A DNA stretch of 64,000 nucleotides from Thiocystis violacea. Lineage in GTDB: Bacteria > Pseudomonadota > Gammaproteobacteria > Chromatiales > Chromatiaceae. Each line of letters starts with the position of its first letter. Position 1 is the stretch's first letter. The notes under the pieces were generated by a model. It searched no databases, was not told the origin of the DNA, and was given only the letters and a program-made list of their open reading frames with translations. The position numbers were made by a program, and so were the translations under genes. Location: NCBI RefSeq assembly GCF_016583565.1, contig NZ_NRRF01000020.1:1-64000 (forward strand), given 5' to 3'. Below, one piece after another: positions 49,454 through 58,622 of this stretch.

Positions 49454-50371
49454 ATGGGACGTCGACGAAATCCGGGACGCAACGTCACCGGCATTCTCCT
49501 ATTGGATAAACCGCTGGGCCTGACCTCGAACGATGCCCTGCAGCGCGTCAAGCGGCACTATCGCGCGGCCAAGGCAGGGCACACCGGAAGCCTGGATCCG
49601 CTCGCGACCGGTCTCTTGCCCTGCTGCCTTGGCGATTCCACCAAGTTCTCGGCCTTCCTCTTGGACGCCGACAAACGCTATCGGGTGCGCGTGCGCCTGG
49701 GTGTGACGACGACGACGGCGGACGCCGAGGGCGAGGTCGTCGAGACGCGGCCCGTCGAGGGTGTCGACGAGGAGCGCCTCAGGGAAGTTCTGACGCGGTT
49801 CACCGGCAGCATCGATCAACTGCCTCCCATGTACTCCGCCCTGAAACACCAGGGACAGCGGCTCTACAAGCTTGCGCGGCAGGGGGTCGAGGTCGAGCGT
49901 CAGCCGCGCCGCATCGATATCCACGCGCTCGAGCTGACGGCTTTTGAGCTGCCGGAGATCGAGCTGGACGTGCACTGTTCCAAGGGCACCTATGTGCGAA
50001 CCCTGGCAGAGGATATCGGGCGCGCGCTCGGCTGCGGAGGCCATGTGATTGCCCTGCGGCGCACGGGCGTCGGCCCCTACCTCGAGTCCAGCGGGCCGTT
50101 CATTGCGCTCGACGAGGTGGCTGCGCTCGCCGAGCAAGAGAATTTCCAGGCACTGGACGCCCTGCTGTTGCCGCTGGATACGGCGCTGGGGCATTGCCCC
50201 GCGCTGCGACTGTCAGAGGATTCGGCCTTCTATCTGCGTCAAGGGCAGCCCGTGTTGGTACCACAGGCCCCGACCGAGGGCCTGGTGCGGCTCTACGATC
50301 CCTCCGCCCGTTTCATCGGTGTCGGCTTCATCCTCGAAGACGGCAAGGTGCAGCCGAAGCGGCTGATCTAG
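49454..50371 (+). CDS. truB: tRNA pseudouridine(55) synthase
   Basis: A 305-residue TruB with the catalytic [17 protein letters not shown] (Asp within), [55 protein letters not shown] and [17 protein letters not shown]. It makes pseudouridine at position 55 in the T loop of tRNAs. It starts four bases after rbfA in the same operon. Confidence 0.96.
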   Translation: MGRRRNPGRNVTGILLLDKPLGLTSNDALQRVKRHYRAAKAGHTGSLDPLATGLLPCCLGDSTKFSAFLLDADKRYRVRVRLGVTTTTADAEGEVVETRPVEGVDEERLREVLTRFTGSIDQLPPMYSALKHQGQRLYKLARQGVEVERQPRRIDIHALELTAFELPEIELDVHCSKGTYVRTLAEDIGRALGCGGHVIALRRTGVGPYLESSGPFIALDEVAALAEQENFQALDALLLPLDTALGHCPALRLSEDSAFYLRQGQPVLVPQAPTEGLVRLYDPSARFIGVGFILEDGKVQPKRLI

Positions 50372-50465
50372 GAGCCTGTCTGGCCTTGAGTGAGTGCACC
50401 GGCCGTCGGGTTTGGATGCGCCACTGCGAGGCACTAGAATCTCGACCAGTCTTACTCACCGGCCC

Positions 50466-50495
50466 GATCCTCCTGAAGTCATTGTCGGGAGGATC
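50466..50495 (+). other. Hairpin in the rpsO leader
   Basis: Perfect 8-bp inverted repeat GATCCTCC ... GGAGGATC with a 14-base loop, about 67 bases before the rpsO start. In several bacteria S15 represses its own mRNA by binding a leader structure; this could be part of such an element or a processing site. Confidence 0.55.
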
Positions 50496-50561
50496 CCCCG
50501 CGGCAGCCTCTGTCGTGGCGGATGGCCTTTTCTTCATCCTGAACAATCTAGGAGACCAGCA

Positions 50562-50831
50562 ATGACGATGACCGCCGAGGACAAGAAGAAGATCGTTGAC
50601 GACTACGCACGTGCTGACCGGGATACCGGCTCGCCCGAGGTCCAGGTCGCCCTGCTGACCGCGCGCATTCTGCAGTTGACCGAGCACTTCAAGGAGCACA
50701 AGCATGATCATCACTCCCGTCGCGGGCTGGTGCGCATGGTCAACTCCCGCCGCAAGCTGCTCGACTACCTCAAGCGCAAGGATCTGGACCGCTATCGTGA
50801 TCTGATTTCGCGTCTCGGGCTGCGTCGTTAA
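50562..50831 (+). CDS. rpsO: 30S ribosomal protein S15
   Basis: This 89-residue S15 has [40 protein letters not shown] and [20 protein letters not shown], the standard four-helix S15. S15 nucleates the 30S platform on 16S rRNA. ATG 50562 follows TAGGAGACC with seven-base spacing; a second ATG two codons later is possible. Confidence 0.97.
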   Translation: MTMTAEDKKKIVDDYARADRDTGSPEVQVALLTARILQLTEHFKEHKHDHHSRRGLVRMVNSRRKLLDYLKRKDLDRYRDLISRLGLRR

Positions 50832-50891
50832 GACGCGTCCCAACCTCGGCGAGCGGATGATCGGTCTGCGATCTCCTGCTTGCCGGCTCGT

Positions 50892-50932
50892 CGCGGCCTC
50901 TCGGCCGCGCTCTGAGCAGACAGCAATTGCTG
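50892..50932 (+). other. rpsO-pnp intercistronic hairpins
   Basis: CGCGGCC-TCTC-GGCCGCG forms a perfect 7-bp stem (50892-50909), followed by the 12-base palindrome CAGCAATTGCTG (50921-50932). In E. coli this gap holds a hairpin cut by RNase III before PNPase autoregulation; a similar role is plausible here but not shown. Confidence 0.5.
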
Positions 50933-51020
50933 CCACCCGTTCTCTTGCTGGCTCGAGCCAAGGTCGGAGTGCACCAGGGTCCGCAGCCCAGACGGCCCAA
51001 ACACCCCCGAGGATTTTTCC

Positions 51021-53120
51021 GTGATTCCCACTCCCATCGTTAAGCAATTCCAATTCGGAGAGCAGACAGTCACGCTGGAGACTGGCGAGATCGCCCGCCA
51101 GGCCGATGGTGCTGTCATGGTCAACATGGACGACACCGTGGTTCTCGTGACCGTCGTCGTGGACAAGCGGCCCGGCGTTGAGCGCGACTTCCTGCCACTG
51201 ACGGTCGACTATCAGGAAAAGACCTATGCCGCCGGCCGCATTCCGGGTGGCTTCTTCCGCCGCGAGGGCCGTCCGAGCGAGGGCGAGATCCTCACCGCAC
51301 GCCTCATCGACCGCCCGATCCGTCCGCTCTTCGCCGATGGTTTCACGCGTGAGGTCCAGATCATCGCGACCGTCAAGTCGCTGAATCCGGCAGTCAACCC
51401 CGAAGTCCCGGCCCTGATCGGCGCCTCGGCCGCGCTGGCGGTGTCGGGCTTGCCCTTCAACGGTCCGATCGGCGCGGCGCGCGTTGGCTACAAGAACGGC
51501 GAGTACATCCTCAATCCCGCAGTCGTGGGTTTGAGCCCTGACTCCGACCTCGATCTGATCGTGGCCGGAACCGACAAGGCCGTGCTCATGGTCGAGTCCG
51601 AGGCGCGGGGTCTGTCCGAAGAGGTCATGCTGGGTGCCGTGCTCTTCGGTCACGAGCAGCTGCAGTCGGTCATCCAGGCCATCCGCGAGCTAGCCGCCGA
51701 GGTCAACAAGACGCCGCTGGCGTGGTCGCCGCCCGAGTCCGATCTGGAACTGGCCGACGCGGTGCAGAGCGGGTGCGGTGAGCAGGTTGCTGCGGCCTAT
51801 CAGATCAAGGTGAAGCAGGAGCGTTACGCCGCGCTCGACGCCGCGCGTGCGGTCGTCATCGGTCAGCTCTGCGGCGGCGACGCGCCAAAGTGGACTGAAC
51901 TCCAGGTGCGGGCGGCGATCGAGAAGCTCGAAAAGAAGGTCGTGCGCGAGTCGATCCTCTCCGGTAATCCGCGTATCGACGGCCGTGACGGCAAGACCGT
52001 GCGCCCGATCACCATCCGCACCGGCGTGTTGCCGCGCACCCATGGCTCGGCGCTCTTCACCCGTGGCGAGACCCAGGCGATCGTCGTCACCACGCTCGGC
52101 ACCGAGCGCGACTCGCAGATCATCGATGCACTCGACGGCGAGCGCCGCGAGCACTTCATGCTGCACTACAACTTCCCACCCTTCTGCGTGGGTGAGTCGG
52201 GTCGCGTCGGCAGCCCCAAGCGTCGCGAGATCGGCCACGGCCGTTTGGCCAAGCGCGGTGTCCTCGCCGTCATGCCGAGCATCGAGGAATTCCCCTATTC
52301 GGTGCGTGTGGTCTCGGAGATCACCGAGTCGAACGGCTCCAGCTCCATGGCCAGCGTCTGCGGGACCAGTTTGGCACTCATGGATGCCGGCGTGCCGATC
52401 AAGTCGCCGGTGGCCGGTGTCGCCATGGGCCTGATCAAGGAAGACGAGCGCTTCGCCGTCCTGACCGACATCATGGGTGACGAGGATCACCTCGGCGACA
52501 TGGACTTCAAGGTCGCGGGCACCTCCGGGGGCATCAACGCCCTGCAGATGGACATCAAGATCGAAGGCATCACCAAGGAGATCATGGAGATCGCCCTGGC
52601 GCAGGCGAAAGACGGCCGCATGCACATCCTCGGCGAGATGAACAAGGTGATCGACTCGCATCGCCTGGAGATGTCCGAGCATGCGCCGCGCATCATCGAG
52701 TTCAAGATCCATCCGGAGAAGATCCGCGACGTCATCGGCAAGGGCGGTTCCGTCATCCGCTCCATCACGGAAGAGACCGGGGCGACCATCGACATCAACG
52801 ACGATGGCGTGGTCAAGATCTTTTCGGTCGAGAAGGCCGCCGGCGAAGAGGCCAAGAAGCGCATCCGCCTCATCACCGCGGACGTCGAGGTCGGCAAGAT
52901 CTACGAAGGCAAGGTCGCCCGCTTGATGGACTTCGGCGCCTTCGTCACCATCCTGCCCGGACGCGACGGTCTGGTTCACATCTCCCAGATCTGCGAGGAG
53001 CGCGTCCAGTCCGTGAGCGACAAGCTCAAGGAAGGCGACGTGGTGCGCGTCAAGGTCCTGGAAGTCGACAAGCAGGGCCGCATCCGTCTGAGCATGAAGG
53101 CGGTCGAGCCCGGCGAGTAA
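51021..53120 (+). CDS. pnp: Polyribonucleotide nucleotidyltransferase
   Basis: A 699-residue PNPase: two RNase PH domains (first with [20 protein letters not shown]; second catalytic with [19 protein letters not shown] and GVAMGLIKE), a KH domain ([19 protein letters not shown]) and an S1 domain ([20 protein letters not shown]). It degrades RNA phosphorolytically and is a degradosome component. It starts with GTG 51021 and ends the rimP operon, followed by a strong terminator. Confidence 0.97.
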   Translation: MIPTPIVKQFQFGEQTVTLETGEIARQADGAVMVNMDDTVVLVTVVVDKRPGVERDFLPLTVDYQEKTYAAGRIPGGFFRREGRPSEGEILTARLIDRPIRPLFADGFTREVQIIATVKSLNPAVNPEVPALIGASAALAVSGLPFNGPIGAARVGYKNGEYILNPAVVGLSPDSDLDLIVAGTDKAVLMVESEARGLSEEVMLGAVLFGHEQLQSVIQAIRELAAEVNKTPLAWSPPESDLELADAVQSGCGEQVAAAYQIKVKQERYAALDAARAVVIGQLCGGDAPKWTELQVRAAIEKLEKKVVRESILSGNPRIDGRDGKTVRPITIRTGVLPRTHGSALFTRGETQAIVVTTLGTERDSQIIDALDGERREHFMLHYNFPPFCVGESGRVGSPKRREIGHGRLAKRGVLAVMPSIEEFPYSVRVVSEITESNGSSSMASVCGTSLALMDAGVPIKSPVAGVAMGLIKEDERFAVLTDIMGDEDHLGDMDFKVAGTSGGINALQMDIKIEGITKEIMEIALAQAKDGRMHILGEMNKVIDSHRLEMSEHAPRIIEFKIHPEKIRDVIGKGGSVIRSITEETGATIDINDDGVVKIFSVEKAAGEEAKKRIRLITADVEVGKIYEGKVARLMDFGAFVTILPGRDGLVHISQICEERVQSVSDKLKEGDVVRVKVLEVDKQGRIRLSMKAVEPGE

Positions 53121-53149
53121 TGCCGATCGACGCTGCTCGATTGCGGTAG

Positions 53150-53177
53150 AAAAAAGGGGCCATGTGGCCCCTTTTTT
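53150..53177. terminator. Terminator of the rimP-pnp operon
   Basis: AAAAAAGGGGCCATGTGGCC followed by CCTTTTTT: a near-perfect hairpin with a T tract; symmetrical A tract on the other side. It can serve the pnp transcript and the converging potI transcript. Confidence 0.93.
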
Positions 53178-53235
53178 CGTTCTTGCTCATGTCCGTTCGG
53201 GAAGGCCGTGCGTGCGATCGCCGAGGGGCGCCAGC

Positions 53236-54036
53236 TCAGCGCCCTGGTTTGCGCCCCAGTGAGATCCCGGCAATCACCACGGCCAGCGCGACGACGGCGA
53301 CGATGAGTGTCGCCAGTGCGTTGATCTGCGGGGAGACGCCCATGCGGACGCTGGAGTAGACGACCATCGGCAGCGTCGTGGCACCCGGACCCGAGACGAA
53401 GCTGGCGATGACCAAATCATCGAGCGAGAGGGTGAAGGCGAGCAGCCAGCCCGAGAGCAGGGCCGGCGCGATCAGCGGTAGGGTGATGCGCATGTAGACG
53501 CCGAGCGGGCGCGCCCCCAGGTCCATCGCGGCCTCCTCCAGCGAGGCGTCCATCTGTCCCAGCCGGGAGCGCACGACCACGGCCACGTAGGCCATGCTGA
53601 AGGTCACATGCGCGATGGTGATGGTGGTGAAGCCGCGCCCGGTTGGCCAGCCGATGAGCTGCTGCATGGCGACGAAGAGCAGCAGCAGCGACAGGCCGAT
53701 GATGACGTCCGGCATTACCAGCGGGGCGGTGAGCAGCAGCTCGAAACCTGTGCGGCCGCGGAAGCGCCCATGCCGGACCAAGGCATTGGCCGCGAGCGTG
53801 CCCATGACCATGGCGACGGTGGCGTTGGTCGCGGCAATGCGGATGCTCAGCCAGGCGGCGTCCAGCAGTTGGTGGTTGTGCAGCAGCGCCCCATACCACT
53901 TGAACGAAAAGCCGGACCAGACGGTGACCAGCCTGGATTCGTTGAAGGAATAGAGTATCAGCAGCAGGATGGGGACGTAGAGAAAGGCGTATCCGAACGC
54001 CAGGATCCCGATCAACGGCCAGGCGCGTCGCTTCAT
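53236..54036 (-). CDS. potI: Putrescine ABC transporter permease
   Basis: A 266-residue inner-membrane permease of the PotC/PotI family, with six hydrophobic segments and the EAA coupling loop (LEEAAMDLGARPLGVYMRI). It also has SLDDLVIASFVSGPGATTLP, a typical PotC/PotI stretch. The start at 54036 overlaps the stop of the preceding permease by four bases. PotI pairs with PotH to form the channel. Confidence 0.9.
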   Translation of the reverse strand: MKRRAWPLIGILAFGYAFLYVPILLLILYSFNESRLVTVWSGFSFKWYGALLHNHQLLDAAWLSIRIAATNATVAMVMGTLAANALVRHGRFRGRTGFELLLTAPLVMPDVIIGLSLLLLFVAMQQLIGWPTGRGFTTITIAHVTFSMAYVAVVVRSRLGQMDASLEEAAMDLGARPLGVYMRITLPLIAPALLSGWLLAFTLSLDDLVIASFVSGPGATTLPMVVYSSVRMGVSPQINALATLIVAVVALAVVIAGISLGRKPGR

Positions 54037-54953
54037 GAGGCTGCCTCGTCCATGTTCTGCTGCAGGCGCTGCATCAGCACGAAGGGCACCACCAGCACCG
54101 CGAGCAGCACGATCGCCAGCGCGGAGGCGAGCGGCCAGTCCTGATTGGAGAAGAACTCGGTCCACAGCAGTTTGCCAACCATGAGACTGCTGGGGCCACC
54201 GAGCAGATCGGGGATGACGAACTCACCGACCACGGGAATGAACACCAGCATGCTGCCGGCAATGATCCCGGGTTTGGACAAGGGCAGGGTGACCTTGAAG
54301 AAGGCGCGCAGCGGTCGGCAGCCGAGGTCTGACGCGGCCTCCAGCAGGGCCGGGTCCAGCCGTGTCAGGTTGGCGTAGAGCGGCAGGATCATGAAGGGCA
54401 GATAGGAGTAGACGACGCCGATATAGACGGCGGTCTGGGTGTGCAGGATCTGCAAGGGCGCATCGATGATGCCCAGCCAGAGCAAGAAGCTGTTGAGGAG
54501 GCCGTTGGAATTGAGGATGCCGATCCAGGCATAGACCCGGATCAGAAACGACGTCCAGAAGGGCAGCACGATCAGCATCAGCAGCAGCATGCGTCGGCGT
54601 TGCGCTGCCGTCGCGATGGCATAGGCCATGGGATAGCCCAGCAGCAGACAGAGCAGGGTGCAGATCAGCGCCACCCAGAGCGAATTGAGGAAGGCCGCCA
54701 GATAGATGTCATCCTCCCAGATCAGCATGAAATTCTGCAGATTGATCTGGATCTGCAGCAGGCCGTCCGCGACCCACTCCCAGAGTGCCGTGTAGGGCGG
54801 TTGTGCCAGTGCCGTCTCGGCGACGCTGATCTGCAGCACGATCATGAAAGGCAGCAGGAAGAAGAGGCCAAGCCAGAAATAGGGGACGCCGATGTTGACC
54901 AGGCGGCTCAGGCGGCGTCGGCCCTTCGGGTGATGGCGGGTGCTCTGGCTCAT
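54033..54953 (-). CDS. potH: Putrescine ABC transporter permease
   Basis: A 306-residue permease of PotB/PotH type, with an extra cytoplasmic N-terminus (STRHHPKGRRRLSRL) and six hydrophobic segments. The EAA loop (LEAASDLGCRPLRAFFKVTL) and FIPVVGEFVIPDLLGGPSSL match PotH. It lies 31 bp downstream of potG and overlaps potI. Length near 310 fits PotH better than PotB (about 275). Confidence 0.9.
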   Translation of the reverse strand: MSQSTRHHPKGRRRLSRLVNIGVPYFWLGLFFLLPFMIVLQISVAETALAQPPYTALWEWVADGLLQIQINLQNFMLIWEDDIYLAAFLNSLWVALICTLLCLLLGYPMAYAIATAAQRRRMLLLMLIVLPFWTSFLIRVYAWIGILNSNGLLNSFLLWLGIIDAPLQILHTQTAVYIGVVYSYLPFMILPLYANLTRLDPALLEAASDLGCRPLRAFFKVTLPLSKPGIIAGSMLVFIPVVGEFVIPDLLGGPSSLMVGKLLWTEFFSNQDWPLASALAIVLLAVLVVPFVLMQRLQQNMDEAAS

Positions 54954-54984
54954 GGCGCGGCCCGCGGCGTCGAGCTGGCGTCGC

Positions 54985-56121
54985 TCATTCGGTCAGGACC
55001 ACGCCGCTGGTCGGCGACCACTCGACGCTGACCGCCTGTTCCCAGGTCAGCGCCTGTTCGGTCCGCGGCTGATGGTTGGTCAGCGTCATCTCGACCAGCT
55101 GCCCGCCGTTGGAACGGATGCGATAGATGGACACGTCGCCCAGGTAGGCGATGTCCTCGACGATGCCTCTGAGCTGGTTGACGCCATCTGGACTGGGGGC
55201 CTCGCTCAGTCGCATCTTCTCCGGGCGGATCGCCACCGTGACCGGGGTGCCGAGCGGATGCGGGTGAAAGCTGCGCATCCGCAGGGTGCCGCCGTGATGG
55301 GCCTCGATCAGAACCTGATCGGCCTCGCGTTCGATCACCTTGCCCTCGAAGAGGTTCACGGAGCCGATGAACTCCGCGGTGAAGCGGCAGTTGGGAAACT
55401 CGTAGATGGCCGTCGGCGTATCCACCTGCATGATTTGCCCGGCGTCCATGACCGCGATCCGCGTGGACATGGTCATGGCCTCTTCCTGATCGTGGGTCAC
55501 GGTCACGAAGGTAATGCCGAGGCGCTCCTGCAGGTTGACCAGCTCGAACTGGGTGCTCTCGCGCAGGCGCTTGTCGAGCGCGCCGAGCGGCTCGTCCAGC
55601 AGCAGGAGCTTGGGGTGCTTGGCCAGGCTGCGCGCCAGGGCGACGCGCTGGCGCTGACCGCCCGAGAGCTGATCCGGCCGACGCTTGCGCAGTTCCGTGA
55701 TCTTGAGCAGGTCGAGCATCTCGCCGACGCGCTCCTGTCGCTCCTTCTTGGGGATGCGGTCCTGCTTGAGCCCGAACTCGACGTTCTGCTCCACCGTCAT
55801 GTGTGGAAAGAGGGCGTAGGACTGGAACATCATGTTCACGGGACGGGAGTAGGGCGGCACGTCGGTCACGTCCACTCCATCGATGAAGATCCGGCCGGAG
55901 GTCGGATACTCGAAGCCCGCGAGCAGACGCAGCAGGGTCGATTTGCCGCAGCCCGAGCTGCCCAGCAGCGAGAAGAACTCGCCTTTGAAAATGTTCAGAC
56001 TGACGTCGTCGACCGCGTAGAGGTCACCGAAGCGTTTGGTGACGCGGTCGATGCGCAGGTAGGGCGGCGCCTTCGGATCCTGCCAGGGCTCCAGCAGGCG
56101 CCGGTCGGTGGTCACGGCCAT
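54985..56121 (-). CDS. potG: Putrescine ABC transporter ATP-binding protein
   Basis: A 378-residue ATPase: Walker A LLGSSGCGKSTLLRLLAG, signature DQLSGGQRQRVALARSLAKH, Walker B KLLLLDEPLGALD and the switch histidine in VTVTHDQEEAM, followed by a regulatory TOBE domain (from about residue 280). It powers uptake of polyamine delivered by the periplasmic binding protein. Preceded at 21 bp by potF. Confidence 0.95.
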   Translation of the reverse strand: MAVTTDRRLLEPWQDPKAPPYLRIDRVTKRFGDLYAVDDVSLNIFKGEFFSLLGSSGCGKSTLLRLLAGFEYPTSGRIFIDGVDVTDVPPYSRPVNMMFQSYALFPHMTVEQNVEFGLKQDRIPKKERQERVGEMLDLLKITELRKRRPDQLSGGQRQRVALARSLAKHPKLLLLDEPLGALDKRLRESTQFELVNLQERLGITFVTVTHDQEEAMTMSTRIAVMDAGQIMQVDTPTAIYEFPNCRFTAEFIGSVNLFEGKVIEREADQVLIEAHHGGTLRMRSFHPHPLGTPVTVAIRPEKMRLSEAPSPDGVNQLRGIVEDIAYLGDVSIYRIRSNGGQLVEMTLTNHQPRTEQALTWEQAVSVEWSPTSGVVLTE

Positions 56122-56142
56122 GGGCAGGATCCGTCGCGGTCG

Positions 56143-57246
56143 TCAGCGATTGGCCTTGAGGCGCGTCCAGAGCCGGTTCAGTGTCCGGATCTCGCGGTCG
56201 CTGCGCTCGCTGGGGACGAAGAGCTTGGCGCGCAGCTCAGGTGGCGGGTAGATCTCGGGGTCATTGCGCAGCGCGGCGTCGATCATGGGTGTCGCGGCCG
56301 TGTTGGGATTGGCGTAGAAGACGTAGTCCGAAACGTCCGCAATGACACGGGGATCCAACAGATAGGCGATGAAGGCATGTGCCGCCTCGGGGTTGGGGGC
56401 GTCCTTCGGGATCGCGATCACGTCGGTCCAGAGCGCGGCGCCTTCGCGCGGGATACGGTAGGTCACCGCGACGCCCTTGTTGGCCTCTTTGGCGCGTTCT
56501 TGCGCCTGCAGCACGTCGCCCGAATAGCCCTGTGCCACGCAGATGTCCCCGTTCGCCAGGTCTGTGATGTACTGTGACGAGTGAAAGTAGCGGATGTGGG
56601 AATGAATGCCCGCGATCAGCGCGCTGGCGGCGTCCAGGTCTGCCTTTGCTAGGCTGTTCGGATCCTTGCCCAGATAGGCGAGTGCGGCCGAGAAGACCTC
56701 GGTCGGGTCGTCGAGCAGGGAAATGCCGCAGCCTTCCAGCTTGGCGGCCTTCTCCGGGTCGAAGATCAGGCCCCAGGTATCGATCTTGGTATCGTCGCCG
56801 AGCGCGGCCTTCACCTTGTCGACATTCAGCCCCAGGCCGGAGGTGCCCCACATATAGGGCACGAGGTATTGGTTGCCTGGATCGCTGGATGCCAGACTGG
56901 CCATGATCTCGGGGTCGAGCTTGTCGAGCCCCGGCAACTTGGACTTGTCGAGCGGCTGATAGAGTCCGGCCTTGATGTGACGCGCGGCGAAGGGGCGCGC
57001 GGTTGGGAAGATGAGATCGTATCCGCTGCTGCCGGCGAGGAGCTTGGCCTCTAGAACCTCGTTGGAGTCATAGACGTCTAGCACGGGTCGGATGCCCGTG
57101 CGCTCCTGGAAGTTGGGGAGCGTGTCCTCGGCGAAGTAGTCGCTCCAGTTGTAGATGTGCACCTGCTGCTCGGCGGCGCTGGCCGAGGCGATGCCCAGCA
57201 TCAGGAGCGGAGCTAGGAAACGCAAGGCAGAGAACGGCTTAGTCAA
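56143..57246 (-). CDS. potF: Putrescine ABC transporter periplasmic binding protein
   Basis: A 367-residue binding protein. The N-terminal stretch TKPFSALRFLAPLLMLGIAS is a signal peptide with a likely cut after ASA. The mature part has VHIYNWSDYFAEDTLPNF, GYDLIFPTARPFAARHI and YMWGTSGLGLNVDKV, as in PotF/PotD. I place the start at TTG 57246, six bases after GAGGTG; a GTG at 57255 overlaps that site. It is the first gene of potFGHI, and about 240 bp separate it from the divergent regulator gene. Confidence 0.9.
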   Translation of the reverse strand: MTKPFSALRFLAPLLMLGIASASAAEQQVHIYNWSDYFAEDTLPNFQERTGIRPVLDVYDSNEVLEAKLLAGSSGYDLIFPTARPFAARHIKAGLYQPLDKSKLPGLDKLDPEIMASLASSDPGNQYLVPYMWGTSGLGLNVDKVKAALGDDTKIDTWGLIFDPEKAAKLEGCGISLLDDPTEVFSAALAYLGKDPNSLAKADLDAASALIAGIHSHIRYFHSSQYITDLANGDICVAQGYSGDVLQAQERAKEANKGVAVTYRIPREGAALWTDVIAIPKDAPNPEAAHAFIAYLLDPRVIADVSDYVFYANPNTAATPMIDAALRNDPEIYPPPELRAKLFVPSERSDREIRTLNRLWTRLKANR

Positions 57247-57494
57247 TTGTCGCACCTCAGTGGTCGGTCGTCTGTTATTCGGCCGTAACTATCGGGTTGG
57301 CAAGCCAAAATCGATCAGCTGCCTATCCTACTGCATGTCGGTCGCCGCGCACATCGCCGTTGGCCAAGGGCGGTGCGTCCGGGGTCTGCGCCTGCCCACG
57401 CCAGGCGCGCAATGGCGGGCCGAGGAGGCGGTTTCGGCGAGCCCCATGCCGATGCCAAGACTTGGAGGCGGCGGCCGGCGAACCCATTGACGCC

Positions 57495-58526
57495 ATGATT
57501 ACCCCGTTCATTATCGAGGGCCTCGTCTTGACCGATCCTGATCCGCCTGATTCGGGCCAAACCTTCCGAATTGGCACCGTCTCCCGTCTGACCGGCGTCC
57601 CGACCGATACCCTCCGCGTCTGGGAGCGCCGCTATCATGTCGTGACTCCGATGCGATCCGAAGCCGGAACCCGTCATTATGCGGCGGAGGACGTGGGGCG
57701 TTTGTCGCTGATCAAGCGTCTGGTCGACGGTGGCGATGCCATCAGCAGCGTGGCGAATCTGTCGCTCCATGACCTGCGCGAGCGCATGCGCGGTGCCGAT
57801 CAGCCCGAGCGTTTTTCCGCTGCCCAACGCGATTGCCGTCTGGTGGTCTGCGGCGCCTATCTCGCGGATCGCCTGCGTCTGGAGCCGAGTGTCCAGAGGG
57901 GGATCGAGCTGTTGGGATGTTTCGATTCGCTCGCTGGCGTGATGGCCGCGTCCTTCGCGCAGCCGCCAGACGTCCTGGTGCTCGAGCTGCCGACCTTCCA
58001 TGCCGACGACGTGAGCCAGATCCACCAGCTATTGACGCGCTGCGGTGCCGAGCGTGTCCTGCTCATCTATGGGTTCGCGAGCCGCTCGGCACTGGCGCTG
58101 CTCGATGCCGCGAGGGTTGTGGTCCGCCGCGCGCCCCTGGGCGTCGACGAGATTCAGCATCTGTGCCGATCGCTGGTGCCGCAGCTGCAGGTGCCGGTCG
58201 AGCCGAACACCAGGGGCCTCTTCGATGCCAATGAGCCGCCACCGCCGCGCCGCTTCGCGGAGGCCGAACTGGCGCGGCTAGCGTCATTGCCGGCGAGCGG
58301 AGACTGCGATTGGCAACGCCACCTGATCGATCTGATCGCGTCGCTGACGGCCTTCGAACGCTACAGCCTGGAGTGTGCCTCGCGCAGCGGTGAAGACGTG
58401 GCCGCGGTTGCCTTCATCAATGCCTGTACGGCCCGCGCCCGTGCCTTGATGGAGGGCGCGCTGGAGCGCGTTGTGTATGTTGACGCGGATGTTGTGTCTC
58501 TCGACGCGGGCGATGCCGGGGAATGA
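57495..58526 (+). CDS. MerR-type transcriptional regulator with C-terminal domain of unknown type
   Basis: A 343-residue protein. Residues about 22-95 form a MerR winged helix (FRIGTVSRLTGVPTDTLRVW, ERRYHVVTPMRSEAGTRHY). The middle (about 110-235) looks like a Rossmann-like response domain (LVVCGAYLADRL, DVLVLELPTFHADDVSQI, AERVLLIYGFASR). The C-terminus is helical. The layout resembles CarH/BldC-type regulators with a sensory domain, but no cobalamin-binding D-x-H-x-x-G is visible. It is divergent from potF; regulating polyamine uptake is possible but unproven. Confidence 0.8.
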   Translation: MITPFIIEGLVLTDPDPPDSGQTFRIGTVSRLTGVPTDTLRVWERRYHVVTPMRSEAGTRHYAAEDVGRLSLIKRLVDGGDAISSVANLSLHDLRERMRGADQPERFSAAQRDCRLVVCGAYLADRLRLEPSVQRGIELLGCFDSLAGVMAASFAQPPDVLVLELPTFHADDVSQIHQLLTRCGAERVLLIYGFASRSALALLDAARVVVRRAPLGVDEIQHLCRSLVPQLQVPVEPNTRGLFDANEPPPPRRFAEAELARLASLPASGDCDWQRHLIDLIASLTAFERYSLECASRSGEDVAAVAFINACTARARALMEGALERVVYVDADVVSLDAGDAGE

Positions 58527-58622
58527 CTGAACCGGCGGGGCGCTTAGCGCTAGAATAGTCGGATAACGTCCGGTGTCCCCTTCGACGCTTCGCCCACCTC
58601 ATCAGCCCCCTGGATTCGACCT

